From an uncultured Clostridia bacterium (GTDB lineage: Bacteria; Bacillota; Clostridia; Oscillospirales; Oscillospiraceae), in NCBI GenBank assembly GCA_947177115.1, contig CAMWTG010000009.1, forward strand, positions 1-23,265: a stretch of 23,265 bases of DNA. The letters are read 5' to 3'. A program made the position numbers and the translations under genes. Within the stretch, counting starts at the first letter, position 1. The number at the start of each line of letters is the position of its first letter. Shown piece after piece: positions 7,511 through 15,864 of this stretch. The notes beneath the pieces are model-generated. The model was not told the origin of the DNA. It did no database searches and worked only from the letters and a program-made list of their open reading frames with translations.

Positions 7511-9655
7511 GTGAAAACATTATTCGAACGCGTTTTCTCCGGCAACGACGAGATGTACGCCCTGGCTGTCAAGGCCGTGGACGAGGCGATGGCCAAGCTG
7601 GGCCCCAACGCCCCCGCCACCTTCGGCGACACCGCCTACTCCCTGCCCTGCCTCTATGCCCTGACCGGCAAGAAGGTCGCCACCGTGGGCGAGGCCAAGG
7701 AGGCCCTGGAGACCACTGTCAAGGATTTCATGACCCGCAACAACCGCACCAAGGATATCTTTACCTCCGGCGTGGCCACCGCCTTGTCCGCTGAGATGAT
7801 CGAGCTGATGAAGTACGCCATGGCCGGCGGCACCCCCTATGAGGATCCCGTCATGGGCCACTTCACCGATGCCCAGGTCCGTGAGCTGGGTGTTCCCCTG
7901 GTCACCCGGGACATCCCCGGCGTAGCCGTTATCATCGGCGCGGCTCCCACCGCCGAGGAGGGTGCCGCTCTGGTCAAGGAGTACCAGTCCCAGGGTATTT
8001 TTGTCACCCTGGTGGGCGGCATCATCGACCAGTGCGTGGAGCAGGGCATGAAGCTGGGCTTCAACGTCCGCAATGTGGCCCTGGGCCATGATCTGAGCAG
8101 CGTGGCCCATGTGGTCAGCGTAGCGCTCCGCGCCGCCATCATCTTCGGCTCCACCGAGCCCGGCAACTATGAGGCTATGTGGCGCTACACCATGGACCGT
8201 GTGTTTGCCTTCGTCAACGCCTACGCTCCCGTGGATGACATGACCGTTGCCTGCGGCGCCGGCGCCATTCAGCTGGGCTTCCCCGTTGTCACCAACGACA
8301 CCGAGGAGAACAACATGTTCCGTGTGCCCAAGAGCCTGATCATTCAGGAGGACACCACCAAGTTCAACGCCACCTCCCTGGAGGCCCGTGATATCAAGAT
8401 CAAGATCACCAAGATCGACATCCCCGTGGCCTTCTCCTCCGCCTTCGAGGGCGAGATCGTCCGCCGGGGCGACATGCAGGTGGAGTTCGATGGCTCCCGC
8501 AAGACCGGCCTGGAGCTGGTCCGCGCCAAGGAGCTCAGCGAGGTGGAAGATCACCGCTTCACCCTCATCGGGCCCGATTTCGATGCTTTCGAGGTGGGCA
8601 GCAAGGTGGACTTCTGTATGGTGGCCGATGTGGCCGGCAAGAACATGAACAGCGACTTCGAGTCCGTGTTCGAGCGGAAGTTCCACGCCTACATCAACTG
8701 CATGGAAGGCGTCATGCACACCGGCCAGCGGGATGTGATCCGCGTGCGTATCAGCAAGGCCGCTTTTGAGGCCGGCGTGCGGGCCAAGGATTTCGCCGAG
8801 GTGCTGTATGCCAAGCTTAAGAGCGATTATGACACCGTTATTGACAAGTGCGAGGTCACTATCATCACGGATCCTGCTGAGTGCGAAAAGTTCCGCCATG
8901 AGGTTGCTATTCCCGCCTATGACAAGCGCGATGAGCGTCTGGGCAGCCTGACGGACGAGAACGTGGATCAGTTCTATACCTGCATCATGTGCCAGTCCTT
9001 CTCCCCCAGCCATGTGTGCATCGTCACCCCTGAGCGTCTGGGCCTGTGCGGCGCGGTGAGCTGGCTGGACGCCAAGGCCACCAATGAGCTGGATCCCTCC
9101 GGCCCCTGCCAGATCGTTCCCAAGGATCACCTCATTGACGAGAACATTGGCCGCTGGGAAGAGGTCAACGATGCGGTGAAGAAGTACAGCCAGGGCGCTC
9201 TGGAGAGCGTGACGCTGTACTCCATCATGGAGGATCCCATGACCTCCTGCGGCTGCTTCGAGTGCATCTGCGGCATTGAGCCCTTCTCCAACGGCGTGGT
9301 CATCGTCAACCGTGAGCACGCGGGCATGACCCCCCTGGGCATGACCTTCTCCGAGATGGCCTCCATGACCGGCGGCGGCGTGCAGACCCCTGGCTTCATG
9401 GGCCACGGCAAGCACTTCATCGCCTCCAAGAAGTTCATGAAGGCCGAGGGCGGCCTGGGCCGCATCGTCTGGATGCCCAAGGCCCTGAAGGACCAGGTGG
9501 CCGAGAAGGTCAACCAGTCCGCCAAGGAGCTGTACGGCGTGGACAACTTCTGCGACATGATCGGCGATGAGACCATTACCGAGGATGCCGAGGCTCTGAT
9601 GAACTATCTGACCGAGAAGGGCCATCCCGTGCTGGGTATGGATCCTTTGATGTAA
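7511..9655 (+). CDS. acsB: Acetyl-CoA synthase, catalytic subunit of CODH/ACS
   Basis: The 714-residue enzyme condenses CO, a methyl group from the corrinoid protein and coenzyme A into acetyl-CoA. It aligns along its full length with the Moorella enzyme as I recall it. The A-cluster cubane ligands are Cys491, Cys494, Cys503 and Cys513, in YTCIMCQSFSPSHVC and GLCGAVSW. The distal-nickel motif Cys580-Gly-Cys582 is present. Both groups keep a constant offset of 15 from the Moorella positions. The N-terminal region that docks to CO dehydrogenase is present. The GTG at 7511 is the likely start because AGGAG lies 11 bases upstream; the GTG at 7499 overlaps that site. It is the last gene of the operon. 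The partner corrinoid protein and methyltransferase genes are not in the window. Confidence 0.97.
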   Translation: MKTLFERVFSGNDEMYALAVKAVDEAMAKLGPNAPATFGDTAYSLPCLYALTGKKVATVGEAKEALETTVKDFMTRNNRTKDIFTSGVATALSAEMIELMKYAMAGGTPYEDPVMGHFTDAQVRELGVPLVTRDIPGVAVIIGAAPTAEEGAALVKEYQSQGIFVTLVGGIIDQCVEQGMKLGFNVRNVALGHDLSSVAHVVSVALRAAIIFGSTEPGNYEAMWRYTMDRVFAFVNAYAPVDDMTVACGAGAIQLGFPVVTNDTEENNMFRVPKSLIIQEDTTKFNATSLEARDIKIKITKIDIPVAFSSAFEGEIVRRGDMQVEFDGSRKTGLELVRAKELSEVEDHRFTLIGPDFDAFEVGSKVDFCMVADVAGKNMNSDFESVFERKFHAYINCMEGVMHTGQRDVIRVRISKAAFEAGVRAKDFAEVLYAKLKSDYDTVIDKCEVTIITDPAECEKFRHEVAIPAYDKRDERLGSLTDENVDQFYTCIMCQSFSPSHVCIVTPERLGLCGAVSWLDAKATNELDPSGPCQIVPKDHLIDENIGRWEEVNDAVKKYSQGALESVTLYSIMEDPMTSCGCFECICGIEPFSNGVVIVNREHAGMTPLGMTFSEMASMTGGGVQTPGFMGHGKHFIASKKFMKAEGGLGRIVWMPKALKDQVAEKVNQSAKELYGVDNFCDMIGDETITEDAEALMNYLTEKGHPVLGMDPLM

Positions 9656-9668
9656 GCAATTATAACAG

Positions 9669-9701
9669 GAGGATGCCGCCCCGGAAAGGGGCGGCATCCT
9701 C
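9669..9701 (+). terminator. Rho-independent terminator after acsB
   Basis: A perfect 14-bp stem starting GAGGATGCCGCCCC closes a short GGAAA loop and is followed by TTGTTGT. It lies 13 bases after the acsB stop codon and ends the carbon-fixation operon. Confidence 0.9.
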
Positions 9702-10132
9702 TTGTTGTCGCGCCTGTGGGTATTATTTCCGAGTTAAAAATTGGGCCGGAGATGATGGGAGGGCTTGATTTGGGCAGCTATATGGCACAATAATCAGACA
9801 GAATACAGTGCATGGAAGCGTGAACCGCTGTCAACCGGTTTACGGGGGTTGACAGAAGGTTGATGAGCTGATTGCTGTTTTACAGGCCATCATCGACACC
9901 GACACGCTGCAGGGGCAGTTTGAAGTGTGAGACCGACAGACTGATTAACAGGTTCAGATGATTACCCAGCTTACTAATGCCCTAGTTTCCGTCCAACAAA
10001 CGCATAGTCGGATCAGGATCTTCATACTGGAAAAATGCAACAGCAATTTATAGAGAATAGTTCCAAACGAGATAAGTCACAGCAGTCCAGAGTTGGTTTA
10101 GACAGCGGTTTTGATAATTAAAAAGTGATGAT
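9702..10132. other. Lower-GC stretch without a recognisable intact gene
   Basis: Only short broken frames are seen. One stretch near 9861 reads VDELIAVLQAIIDTDTLQGQ before a stop and could be a decayed gene. A perfect 9-bp inverted repeat with arms CTGTCAACC and GGTTGACAG spans 9828-9857. No transposase or integrase remnant is recognisable. Confidence 0.4.
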
Positions 10133-10147
10133 AGGAGTAGTGATGGT

Positions 10148-10339
10148 ATGGAAATAAGTAAATTTTCTGGCCCGATATTGGTATTGATATGGACAGCTTA
10201 CTATTTTGCAAAACGATATACGGGTGGATTGGTGGATACTATGGATATAGTTGTATGCGGTGGAGTGTCCATTATTTCTATTGTGCTTGTTATAAAAAGA
10301 GGAATAGACTTGTGGAAAGGGAAAAAGGGCGGACGGTAG
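10148..10339 (+). CDS. Small two-helix membrane protein
   Basis: A 63-residue frame begins MEISKFSGPILVLIWTAYYF. It has two hydrophobic segments (about residues 8-21 and 33-49) and a very basic tail (IKRGIDLWKGKKGGR). AGGAG lies ten bases before the ATG. A nearer ATG at 10143 is in another frame and stops after four codons. Its base composition is more AT-rich than the neighbouring operons. It is convergent with the broken secreted-protein gene and shares a terminator hairpin with it. I do not recognise the family. The form would suit a holin-like or immunity-type protein, but that is a guess. Confidence 0.6.
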   Translation: MEISKFSGPILVLIWTAYYFAKRYTGGLVDTMDIVVCGGVSIISIVLVIKRGIDLWKGKKGGR

Positions 10340-10350
10340 TCCACCCTTTT
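10322..10350. terminator. Bidirectional terminator between convergent genes
   Basis: AAAAGGG and CCCTTTT arms enclose GGAC/GTCC, with one mismatch and a GGTA loop. The hairpin overlaps the stop codon of the plus-strand small membrane protein and lies just downstream of the minus-strand broken gene. Confidence 0.65.
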
Positions 10351-10372
10351 GAAGAAAAGCTGGTTTTAAGAA

Positions 10373-11077
10373 TTACGGCATTACATAGTAATCGCCGGGA
10401 TGCCAAGTTGCGTCACCATCATAGGGATATGTTGGAACGTAGTAGCTGTCCCACTTCGAGTATACTCGAGAATTACCAACACCGATAGAGGTGAGGTATT
10501 CAATCAAAATACCAGTTTTTCCACTATCACTTGCAGAAATGACCTGTTGGTAGTTCATCCAGTCGAGCGTGAAGATAATGCCATCTGCGATTGCTGCGAT
10601 AGAACTTAGGCTCATACTAATGCCGTATTTTGTGAGAACCTTGCAATGATTTTATCTGCTTGTGTGAGCCCTAAACTTGCGATAAGACCGATGATGTAGT
10701 CAGTCATGCCATCGTTGTGATCGGAAATCCAAGTATCAACGTTATCTCTGGGAAGATAAGTCTGGTAGACTACGCAAGTAAGCCGCGACAACCAGCCGTT
10801 TTCCAGATCAGAGTAGGAGCCACCCTTTGGAGCATATCGGTTTGCTGCCCTTGCGGTCAATACAGGGTTCTCCTGGAAAATATCATAAGAGCCATCGGCG
10901 TTTTTGTAGATGATGGCATTTGGACTGATGATATTTGCGTATTCCTCGGGAAGTTCATCGTAGGAAATTAGTTCGCCGGTTATTGGGGTGTAGTAGTTGC
11001 TGCTTCAGCAGCAAAGGCCGATGTACAAAGGGAGATTGTCATTACGATAGCGAGAAGTAGCGAAATGTTTTTTTCAT
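10373..11077 (-). pseudogene. Secreted protein of unknown function, broken by three frameshifts
   Basis: An AGGAGG site precedes ATG 11077, and three consecutive frames together encode one plausible protein of about 235 residues. A signal peptide (ISLLLAIVMTISLCTSAFA) is in one frame. The middle part (ITGELISYDELPEEYANI to SQNTALV) is in a second frame. The C-terminal part (KYGISMSLSSIAAIADGIIF to GDYYVMP) is in a third. Each break is repaired by adding one base: an A in the A-run after the ATG, a C in the CCCC near the end of the signal region, and an A in GCAAGG near 10638. The protein would be secreted, with a hydrophobic helical part followed by a Tyr/Trp-rich tail. I do not recognise the family. 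Decay and sequencing error are both possible. Confidence 0.65.
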
Positions 11078-11367
11078 AACTATGCCTCCTAATAGAATGA
11101 TATGAATTTGCACCATCCTTTTTTGTGTGCAACAATGATGTACGGCAAAAATGTGACAAAAATTTGAATAATTTGTTAATTTTTGTGTAGGCAGCAGAGG
11201 AGTTGCTCGGAGGTGGCAGAGGCCAACGCCCCTCTGGTGGTGGTTAGCTACTGCGAATGTGGCGGACCACCACTATCCCCCGCGGGAGCGCACAAAAGCA
11301 CTTTCACACCGAGAAAGTAACAAAGAGGCTGTCCTGGGATTTTTCCCCTGGATTTTGAAAAAAGGGC
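11078..11367. other. Intergenic region upstream of tRNA-Ala and the broken gene
   Basis: No gene is seen. It contains an AT-rich leader for the minus-strand broken gene, a TTGCAC/GTGCAA inverted repeat at 11108-11132, and two small dyads in the GC-rich part. One is CAGAGG/CCTCTG near 11217-11235. The other is GTGGTGGT/ACCACCAC at 11237-11273. Confidence 0.4.
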
Positions 11368-11396
11368 TTTACAAAATGGCAGAAGTGCGATATAAT
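11368..11396 (+). promoter_or_regulatory. Promoter of tRNA-Ala
   Basis: TTTACA and a perfect TATAAT are separated by exactly 17 bases, with the predicted start near 11403, six bases before the mature tRNA 5' end. Confidence 0.8.
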
Positions 11397-11408
11397 ATAC
11401 CTGCTTTT

Positions 11409-11485
11409 GGGCCCGTAGCTCAGCTGGGAGAGCGCACGGTTCGCATCCGTGAGGTTCGAGGGTTCGATCCCCTTCGGGTCCACCA
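11409..11485 (+). tRNA. tRNA-Ala (anticodon CGC)
   Basis: The sequence folds as a standard cloverleaf. The acceptor GGGCCCG pairs with CGGGTCC and includes the G3:U70 pair that marks alanine tRNAs. The D-arm holds AGCTCAGCTGGGAGAGC, the anticodon stem CACGG/CCGTG encloses TTCGCAT, and the T-loop is TTCGATC. The anticodon CGC reads GCG alanine codons, which suits a GC-rich genome. The CCA end is encoded. Confidence 0.96.
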
Positions 11486-11502
11486 TCTAGTAAACCCAGG
11501 TT

Positions 11503-11533
11503 CGGTGCCGTAGGCGTTCAGCCTACGGCACCG
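11503..11533 (+). terminator. Terminator after tRNA-Ala
   Basis: A perfect 13-bp stem (CGGTGCCGTAGGC with GCCTACGGCACCG) has a five-base loop and is followed by CTCGTTTT. It separates the tRNA from the next operon. Confidence 0.8.
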
Positions 11534-11593
11534 CTCGTTTTGCCCATAAACCGCGCCTTCCCGAGGAAGCGCGCTGCGGAAGGAAGGATACGT

Positions 11594-12358
11594 ATGCTGG
11601 AACAGATCATAAGCATTGTTCGCCAGGCCGGTGAGACCGTCCTCTCGGCCCGCGGCATCTCTGCCCGGACCTATGAAAAAAGTTCGGCGGCCGATCTGGT
11701 GACGGAGTTTGATCTGGCGGTGGAAAATTTTCTGAAGGAGAAACTGCCGCCTCTGTGTCCTGGGGCCGTCTTTTTCGGCGAGGAGGAGTCAGAAAACGCC
11801 GATCCGAGCCGGGGCTGGGCTTTCATTGTGGACCCCATAGATGGCACCACCAACTTTGTAAGAGGCTTAAAACAAAGCGCCATCTCTGTAGCCCTCGCCT
11901 GTGACGGCGCGGTGGAGTACGGCGTGGTCTACGACCCTTACAAGGACGAGATGTTTTCCGCCCGGCGGGGCGGCGGCGCGTTCCTCAACGGCCGGCCTAT
12001 CCGCGTCAGCCAGCGTCCTATTGAGCAGGGCGTGTTCGGCATGGGCACCGCCATCTACCGCCGGGAGTACCTGGAGCCCACCATGCGCCTGACGGAGCAG
12101 TTGTTCAAGCGCAGCTGCGACTTCCGCCGCCTGGGGGCGGCGGCGCTGGACCTGTGCAACGTGGCCTGCGGGCGGACGGAGCTGTTTTTTGAGTACAGCC
12201 TGTGTCCTTGGGACCAGGCGGCGGGGAGCCTCATTGTCACCGAGGCCGGCGGCTTTGTCTGCACTCTGGAGGGCAAGCCATTGACCCTGACGGACCGCTG
12301 CAGCGTATGGGCCAGCAACCAGGTCAATAAAGACGTGCTCAAAGAGCTGGAGGTATAA
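11594..12358 (+). CDS. Inositol monophosphatase family protein (SuhB-like)
   Basis: The 254-residue protein belongs to the magnesium-dependent inositol monophosphatase family. It shows the metal-binding GEEES stretch, motif DPIDGTTN (Asp80, Asp83) and the C-terminal motif WDQAAGSLIVTEAGG. All expected metal ligands are present and the length is typical. Substrates in this family include inositol phosphates, related sugar phosphates and nucleotide bisphosphates, so the exact substrate is uncertain. ATG 11594 follows GAAGGAAGG. An upstream extension to 11540 has no such site. It is the first gene of an operon with lspA and rluD; only four bases separate it from lspA. Confidence 0.93.
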   Translation: MLEQIISIVRQAGETVLSARGISARTYEKSSAADLVTEFDLAVENFLKEKLPPLCPGAVFFGEEESENADPSRGWAFIVDPIDGTTNFVRGLKQSAISVALACDGAVEYGVVYDPYKDEMFSARRGGGAFLNGRPIRVSQRPIEQGVFGMGTAIYRREYLEPTMRLTEQLFKRSCDFRRLGAAALDLCNVACGRTELFFEYSLCPWDQAAGSLIVTEAGGFVCTLEGKPLTLTDRCSVWASNQVNKDVLKELEV

Positions 12359-12362
12359 GCAG

Positions 12363-12863
12363 ATGCTCTATATCCTTGCGATCATCCTGTGTATCGCCGC
12401 GGATCAGGCGGTGAAATATTACGTGGTCACCCATCTGGCCCTCTATGACCGCGCCCCCCTGATTCCGGGGGTTGTGGAATTGTTTCATATTCAGAACACC
12501 GGCGGCGGGTTCTCCATTCTGGCAGGGCACACCTGGGTGCTGACGGTGCTGACGGCGGCGCTGATGGCCGGCATCGGGTATGTGATGGTAAAGAAGCTCT
12601 TCCCCCACCCCCTGGCCATGTGGACGCTGACGGCCATCCTGGGGGGCGGATTGGGGAATCTCATCGACCGGGTGCGGCTGGGGTACGTGGTGGACATGTT
12701 CAATTTCCAGTTTATGAGCTACCCGGTATTCAACGTGGCGGATATCCTGGTGGTATGCGGTACCATCGGCTTTGCCGCTTACTACCTGCTGCTCCACGAC
12801 AAGGCGGAGCCAGCCGGAGAAAAGGAGCCGGAACATGGAACCGATCCGACTGACGGCGAATAG
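12363..12863 (+). CDS. lspA: Lipoprotein signal peptidase (signal peptidase II)
   Basis: The 166-residue membrane protease cleaves signal peptides of prolipoproteins after the lipid is attached; the sugar-binding lipoprotein at 733-2142 is one likely client. It has four membrane segments and the family landmarks: an N-terminal DQAVK, the loop NTGGGFSI (usually N-x-GAAF), GNLIDRV, and the catalytic aspartates in YVVDMF (Asp111) and FNVAD (Asp127). The C-terminal tail is charged. GGAGG inside the end of the preceding gene serves as ribosome binding site. Its 3' end overlaps rluD by 29 bases, so the two are probably translationally coupled. Confidence 0.95.
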   Translation: MLYILAIILCIAADQAVKYYVVTHLALYDRAPLIPGVVELFHIQNTGGGFSILAGHTWVLTVLTAALMAGIGYVMVKKLFPHPLAMWTLTAILGGGLGNLIDRVRLGYVVDMFNFQFMSYPVFNVADILVVCGTIGFAAYYLLLHDKAEPAGEKEPEHGTDPTDGE

Positions 12864-13755
12864 CGAGCACGCCGGGATCCGTCTGGACAGCTTTCTTGCC
12901 GCCGCCCTGCCGGACTTGACCCGCTCCGCCGCTGCGAGGCTCATCGAAACGGGGCAAGTAACCGTAAACGGCAAAACCGTGTCCAAAAGCTGCAAGCTCT
13001 CCGGTCATGAAGTGGTTTCCGCCACCCTGCCGGACCCGGAGCCCATTGAGGCGGTACCCCAGGACATCCCCCTGGACGTTGTATACGAAGATTCCAACGT
13101 GATCGTCATAAACAAGCCCGTAGGGCTGGTAGTCCACCCCGCGCCGGGCCACCCTGACGGCACTCTGGTCAACGCCCTGCTGTACCACTGTGGGGACAGC
13201 CTCAGCGGCGTAGGGGGCGCGCTGCGCCCCGGCATCGTCCACCGCATCGACCGGGACACCAGCGGCCTCATCATCGCCGCCAAGAACGACGCCGCCCACC
13301 AGGCCCTCTCCGCCCAGCTTCAGGACCACACCCTGGCCCGGACTTACGAGGCCGTAGTGGTGGGGAACCTCCGCGAGGACAGCGGCACGGTAGACGCTCC
13401 CATCGGCCGCCACCACACGGACCGCAAAAAGATGGCCGTCACCACACACGGCGGCAAGCCCGCTGTGACTCACTGGGAGGTACTGGAGCGCTTCCAAGGC
13501 TATACCCACGTCCGCTGCCGTCTGGAGACGGGCCGGACCCATCAGATCCGGGTCCACATGGCCTATACCGGACACCCGATTTATGGCGACACGGTCTACG
13601 GGGCAAAAAAGCCCGTTCCGGGCCTCACCGGACAGTGCCTCCACGCGGCAGGGCTGCGATTTTTGCACCCCAGGACCGGGGAAGCGGTGGAGCTGAGCTG
13701 CCCGCTGGACGAAGAATTTACGGCAATCCTGGAAAAGCTGCGCCGGCTGGGGTGA
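12835..13755 (+). CDS. rluD: RluA-family 23S rRNA pseudouridine synthase (RluD-like)
   Basis: The 306-residue enzyme converts uridines of large-subunit rRNA to pseudouridine. It has an N-terminal S4 RNA-binding domain (about residues 13-75, RLDSFLAAALPDLTRS). The catalytic domain follows, with GIVHRIDRDTSG containing the catalytic Asp139, then ARTYEAVVVG and GRTHQIRVHMAYTGHPIYGD. ATG 12835 is preceded by AAAAGGAG at good spacing and lies within lspA. The lspA-rluD order is common in Firmicutes. The exact uridine target cannot be read from the sequence; the RluD label reflects the S4 domain and neighbourhood. Confidence 0.92.
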   Translation: MEPIRLTANSEHAGIRLDSFLAAALPDLTRSAAARLIETGQVTVNGKTVSKSCKLSGHEVVSATLPDPEPIEAVPQDIPLDVVYEDSNVIVINKPVGLVVHPAPGHPDGTLVNALLYHCGDSLSGVGGALRPGIVHRIDRDTSGLIIAAKNDAAHQALSAQLQDHTLARTYEAVVVGNLREDSGTVDAPIGRHHTDRKKMAVTTHGGKPAVTHWEVLERFQGYTHVRCRLETGRTHQIRVHMAYTGHPIYGDTVYGAKKPVPGLTGQCLHAAGLRFLHPRTGEAVELSCPLDEEFTAILEKLRRLG

Positions 13756-13767
13756 ATTACGAACCCG

Positions 13768-13847
13768 TAGGGGCCGATGTCCCCATCGGCCCGCACGATA
13801 CCAAGGTTATTCCGTTAGAACGGGCCGATGAGGACGTCGGCCCCTAC
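13768..13847. repeat. REP/MITE-like inverted-repeat element, copy 2
   Basis: Two 27-base arms begin and end with GTAGGGGCCGA and TCGGCCCCTAC and match at 25 of 27 positions, around a 26-base centre. It resembles copy 1 at 7368-7458 in its GTAGGG-type ends. It is non-coding and sits between the convergent rluD and exporter genes. Confidence 0.65.
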
Positions 13848-13888
13848 GAATTCTTTATTTGTACCAATCATAATCCCCCCCAACATCC

Positions 13889-13933
13889 CGTAAGCCCTCC
13901 GGCGCGCCTTTCCGGCGCGTCGGAGGGCTTACG
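13889..13933. terminator. Strong hairpin between convergent genes
   Basis: A roughly 20-bp stem beginning CGTAAGCCCTCCG with one mismatch closes a four- to five-base loop. It follows the exporter stop codon on the minus strand and lies downstream of rluD on the plus strand. T-runs are weak on both sides, so it may terminate inefficiently. Confidence 0.6.
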
Positions 13934-13950
13934 TTTGATAGGAGAGCAGG

Positions 13951-15864
13951 CTAAATGAAATCCGGCGCAGGCTGTTCGCTCTTCTTCTGGTAATACTGCG
14001 CCTGCGCGTCCCACAGCGTCTGGTACTTGCCGCCCATGGCGGCTACAAGGCTGTCGTGGACGCCCTGCTGGACCACCCGGCCGTGGTCGAATACGGCGAT
14101 CTCATCGCAGAAGCGGCAGGAGGACAGGCGGTGGGAAATGTAAATGGCGGTCTTGTCCTCCACGATGTCGTTGAACTTGGTGTAAACCTCCGCCTCGGCC
14201 TCAGGGTCCAGGGCGGCGGTGGGTTCGTCCAGGACGATGAAGGGCGCGTTCCGGTACAGCACCCTCGCCAGGGCGATCTTCTGGGCCTCGCCGCCGGAAA
14301 TCTCCACGCCATCGTCCTCGAAGTCCCGGTACAGGCAGGTATCCAGCCCTTTGGGCAGCTCCGCCAGACGGTCCCCGAAGCCCGCCCGCCGCAGGCACTC
14401 CGCCGCCTTTTCCCGGTCGTACTCGATGGACGCGGCCACGTTCTGCCCCAGGGGCTGGGCAAGGAGCTTGAAGTCCTGGAACACCACGGAGAACAGCTCC
14501 AGGTAGTTGTCGTACCGGTACTTCCGGATGTCGATGCCGTTAAGGAGGATTTCCCCCTCGGTGGGGTCGTAGAGGCGGCACAGCAGCTTGATGAACGTGG
14601 TCTTGCCGGAGCCGTTCTCCCCCACCACCGCCAGCCGCCGGCCCACCTTGAATTTCATCGACACATGCCGCAGGGCCCAGGTATCCGTGCCGGGATATTG
14701 AAAGGACACGTCCCGGAACTCGATCTCATATTTCCGGTCGGACCGCTTCTCGGTGGTAAGACTGCCCTGATACATGTTGTTGGGGATGTCCAGGAACTCA
14801 TAGGTGAGCTTGAGATATTCCGCGTTGGCCCGCAGTCTCCCCACGCTCTCCAACAGGCCGGTAAACCCCTGGGCCAGCCCCGCCAGAGCTCCCACATACT
14901 GGGTGATGGAGCCCACGCCGAAAGCCCCGCCCAGAGCCTTCAGCCCTGCGAACAGATAGATCACCCCGGTGAACGCCTGGGACGCCGCCCCGGACGCGCT
15001 GGAGCAGAGCCCCATGGGGCCCCGTGCGGCCCTGCCGATGGAGGACTTTGGACCAAAGGAGGTTTCACTCACCATTTCCTCCCGGGCGGCGCGTTCGATA
15101 TACCGGTCCTGGGCATAAGTGCGGATGTCGGCGCTCCGGTGGCGCTCCCCGATGGCGATGTAGTACAGGAAGTGGAACATCCGGTTCCCTGCCGCGCCGT
15201 CATATTCGCTCCAATAGCGGCTTGCCCGGTTGGACAGCGCGCCGGACAGAAGCACGGAACCCACCAGCAGCGCCGCCATCCCCGCCAGACATCCGGGATG
15301 ATTCAGCCAGGCCAGGGAGCTGCCCGCCGGCACCGGCATGGTAAATAGGCTCACCGACAGAGCCAGGCCGCCCAGGATGCGGAACACCGCCCCCACGGCG
15401 TCGGAGAAAATGATATACAGCTTGTTCAGCCCCCAGCCGCCCCACTGCCGGGCTTGCAAAATCCGAGTATACAGAGTCTGGTTTTCGGGGTCGTCCACAT
15501 CGCAGAAGTCCATGGCCAGCAGCTTGTCAAAAAAGACGCGGTTCCATGTGGGCCACTGGTGGGTACGACGCATAGTCTCATCCCAGCACCGGGCCGCTGC
15601 CCGCAGGATCCCCATTGCCGCCGTGGAGGCCAGCAGAGCCGCCAGCATGGTCCACACCCGCCCCGCTTCCCCGCCTCCGGCGATGGCGTTCACCAGACGG
15701 GCGGTGAAATACAGGGGCAGGAAGGGGGACAGCGCCTCCACCGCCCGCTGCACCGCCGCCGCAATCAGGATCTCCGGCTCGGCCTTCCACCAGATGGCGA
15801 AGCCCCGGCGGCTGTAGGCCATGGCCGTTTTGAAGGACAGACGCTCATTTTTCTGCTTACTCAT
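13951..15864 (-). CDS. ABC exporter half-transporter, second subunit
   Basis: The 637-residue protein fuses a six-helix type I exporter membrane domain (about residues 20-340) to an ATPase domain. The ATPase has Walker A GENGSGKTT, a variant signature ISGGEAQKIALAR (normally LSGGQ), Walker B FIVLDEPTAALD with the catalytic glutamate, and ISHRLSS with the switch histidine. It overlaps the preceding exporter gene by eight bases, so the two probably form a heterodimer. The start at 15864 follows GGAGG almost directly, with another AAGGAGG 12 bases upstream. Exporters of this type move peptides, lipids or drugs; the cargo is unknown. The kinase gene upstream hints at a regulated system. Confidence 0.92.
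   Translation of the reverse strand: MSKQKNERLSFKTAMAYSRRGFAIWWKAEPEILIAAAVQRAVEALSPFLPLYFTARLVNAIAGGGEAGRVWTMLAALLASTAAMGILRAAARCWDETMRRTHQWPTWNRVFFDKLLAMDFCDVDDPENQTLYTRILQARQWGGWGLNKLYIIFSDAVGAVFRILGGLALSVSLFTMPVPAGSSLAWLNHPGCLAGMAALLVGSVLLSGALSNRASRYWSEYDGAAGNRMFHFLYYIAIGERHRSADIRTYAQDRYIERAAREEMVSETSFGPKSSIGRAARGPMGLCSSASGAASQAFTGVIYLFAGLKALGGAFGVGSITQYVGALAGLAQGFTGLLESVGRLRANAEYLKLTYEFLDIPNNMYQGSLTTEKRSDRKYEIEFRDVSFQYPGTDTWALRHVSMKFKVGRRLAVVGENGSGKTTFIKLLCRLYDPTEGEILLNGIDIRKYRYDNYLELFSVVFQDFKLLAQPLGQNVAASIEYDREKAAECLRRAGFGDRLAELPKGLDTCLYRDFEDDGVEISGGEAQKIALARVLYRNAPFIVLDEPTAALDPEAEAEVYTKFNDIVEDKTAIYISHRLSSCRFCDEIAVFDHGRVVQQGVHDSLVAAMGGKYQTLWDAQAQYYQKKSEQPAPDFI

Noticed and set aside
9702..11485. 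Lower-GC patch beside tRNA-Ala as an integrated genomic island
   Set aside because: No integrase is seen and no second copy of the tRNA 3' end was found as an attachment site. It is described only as a patch of different composition.
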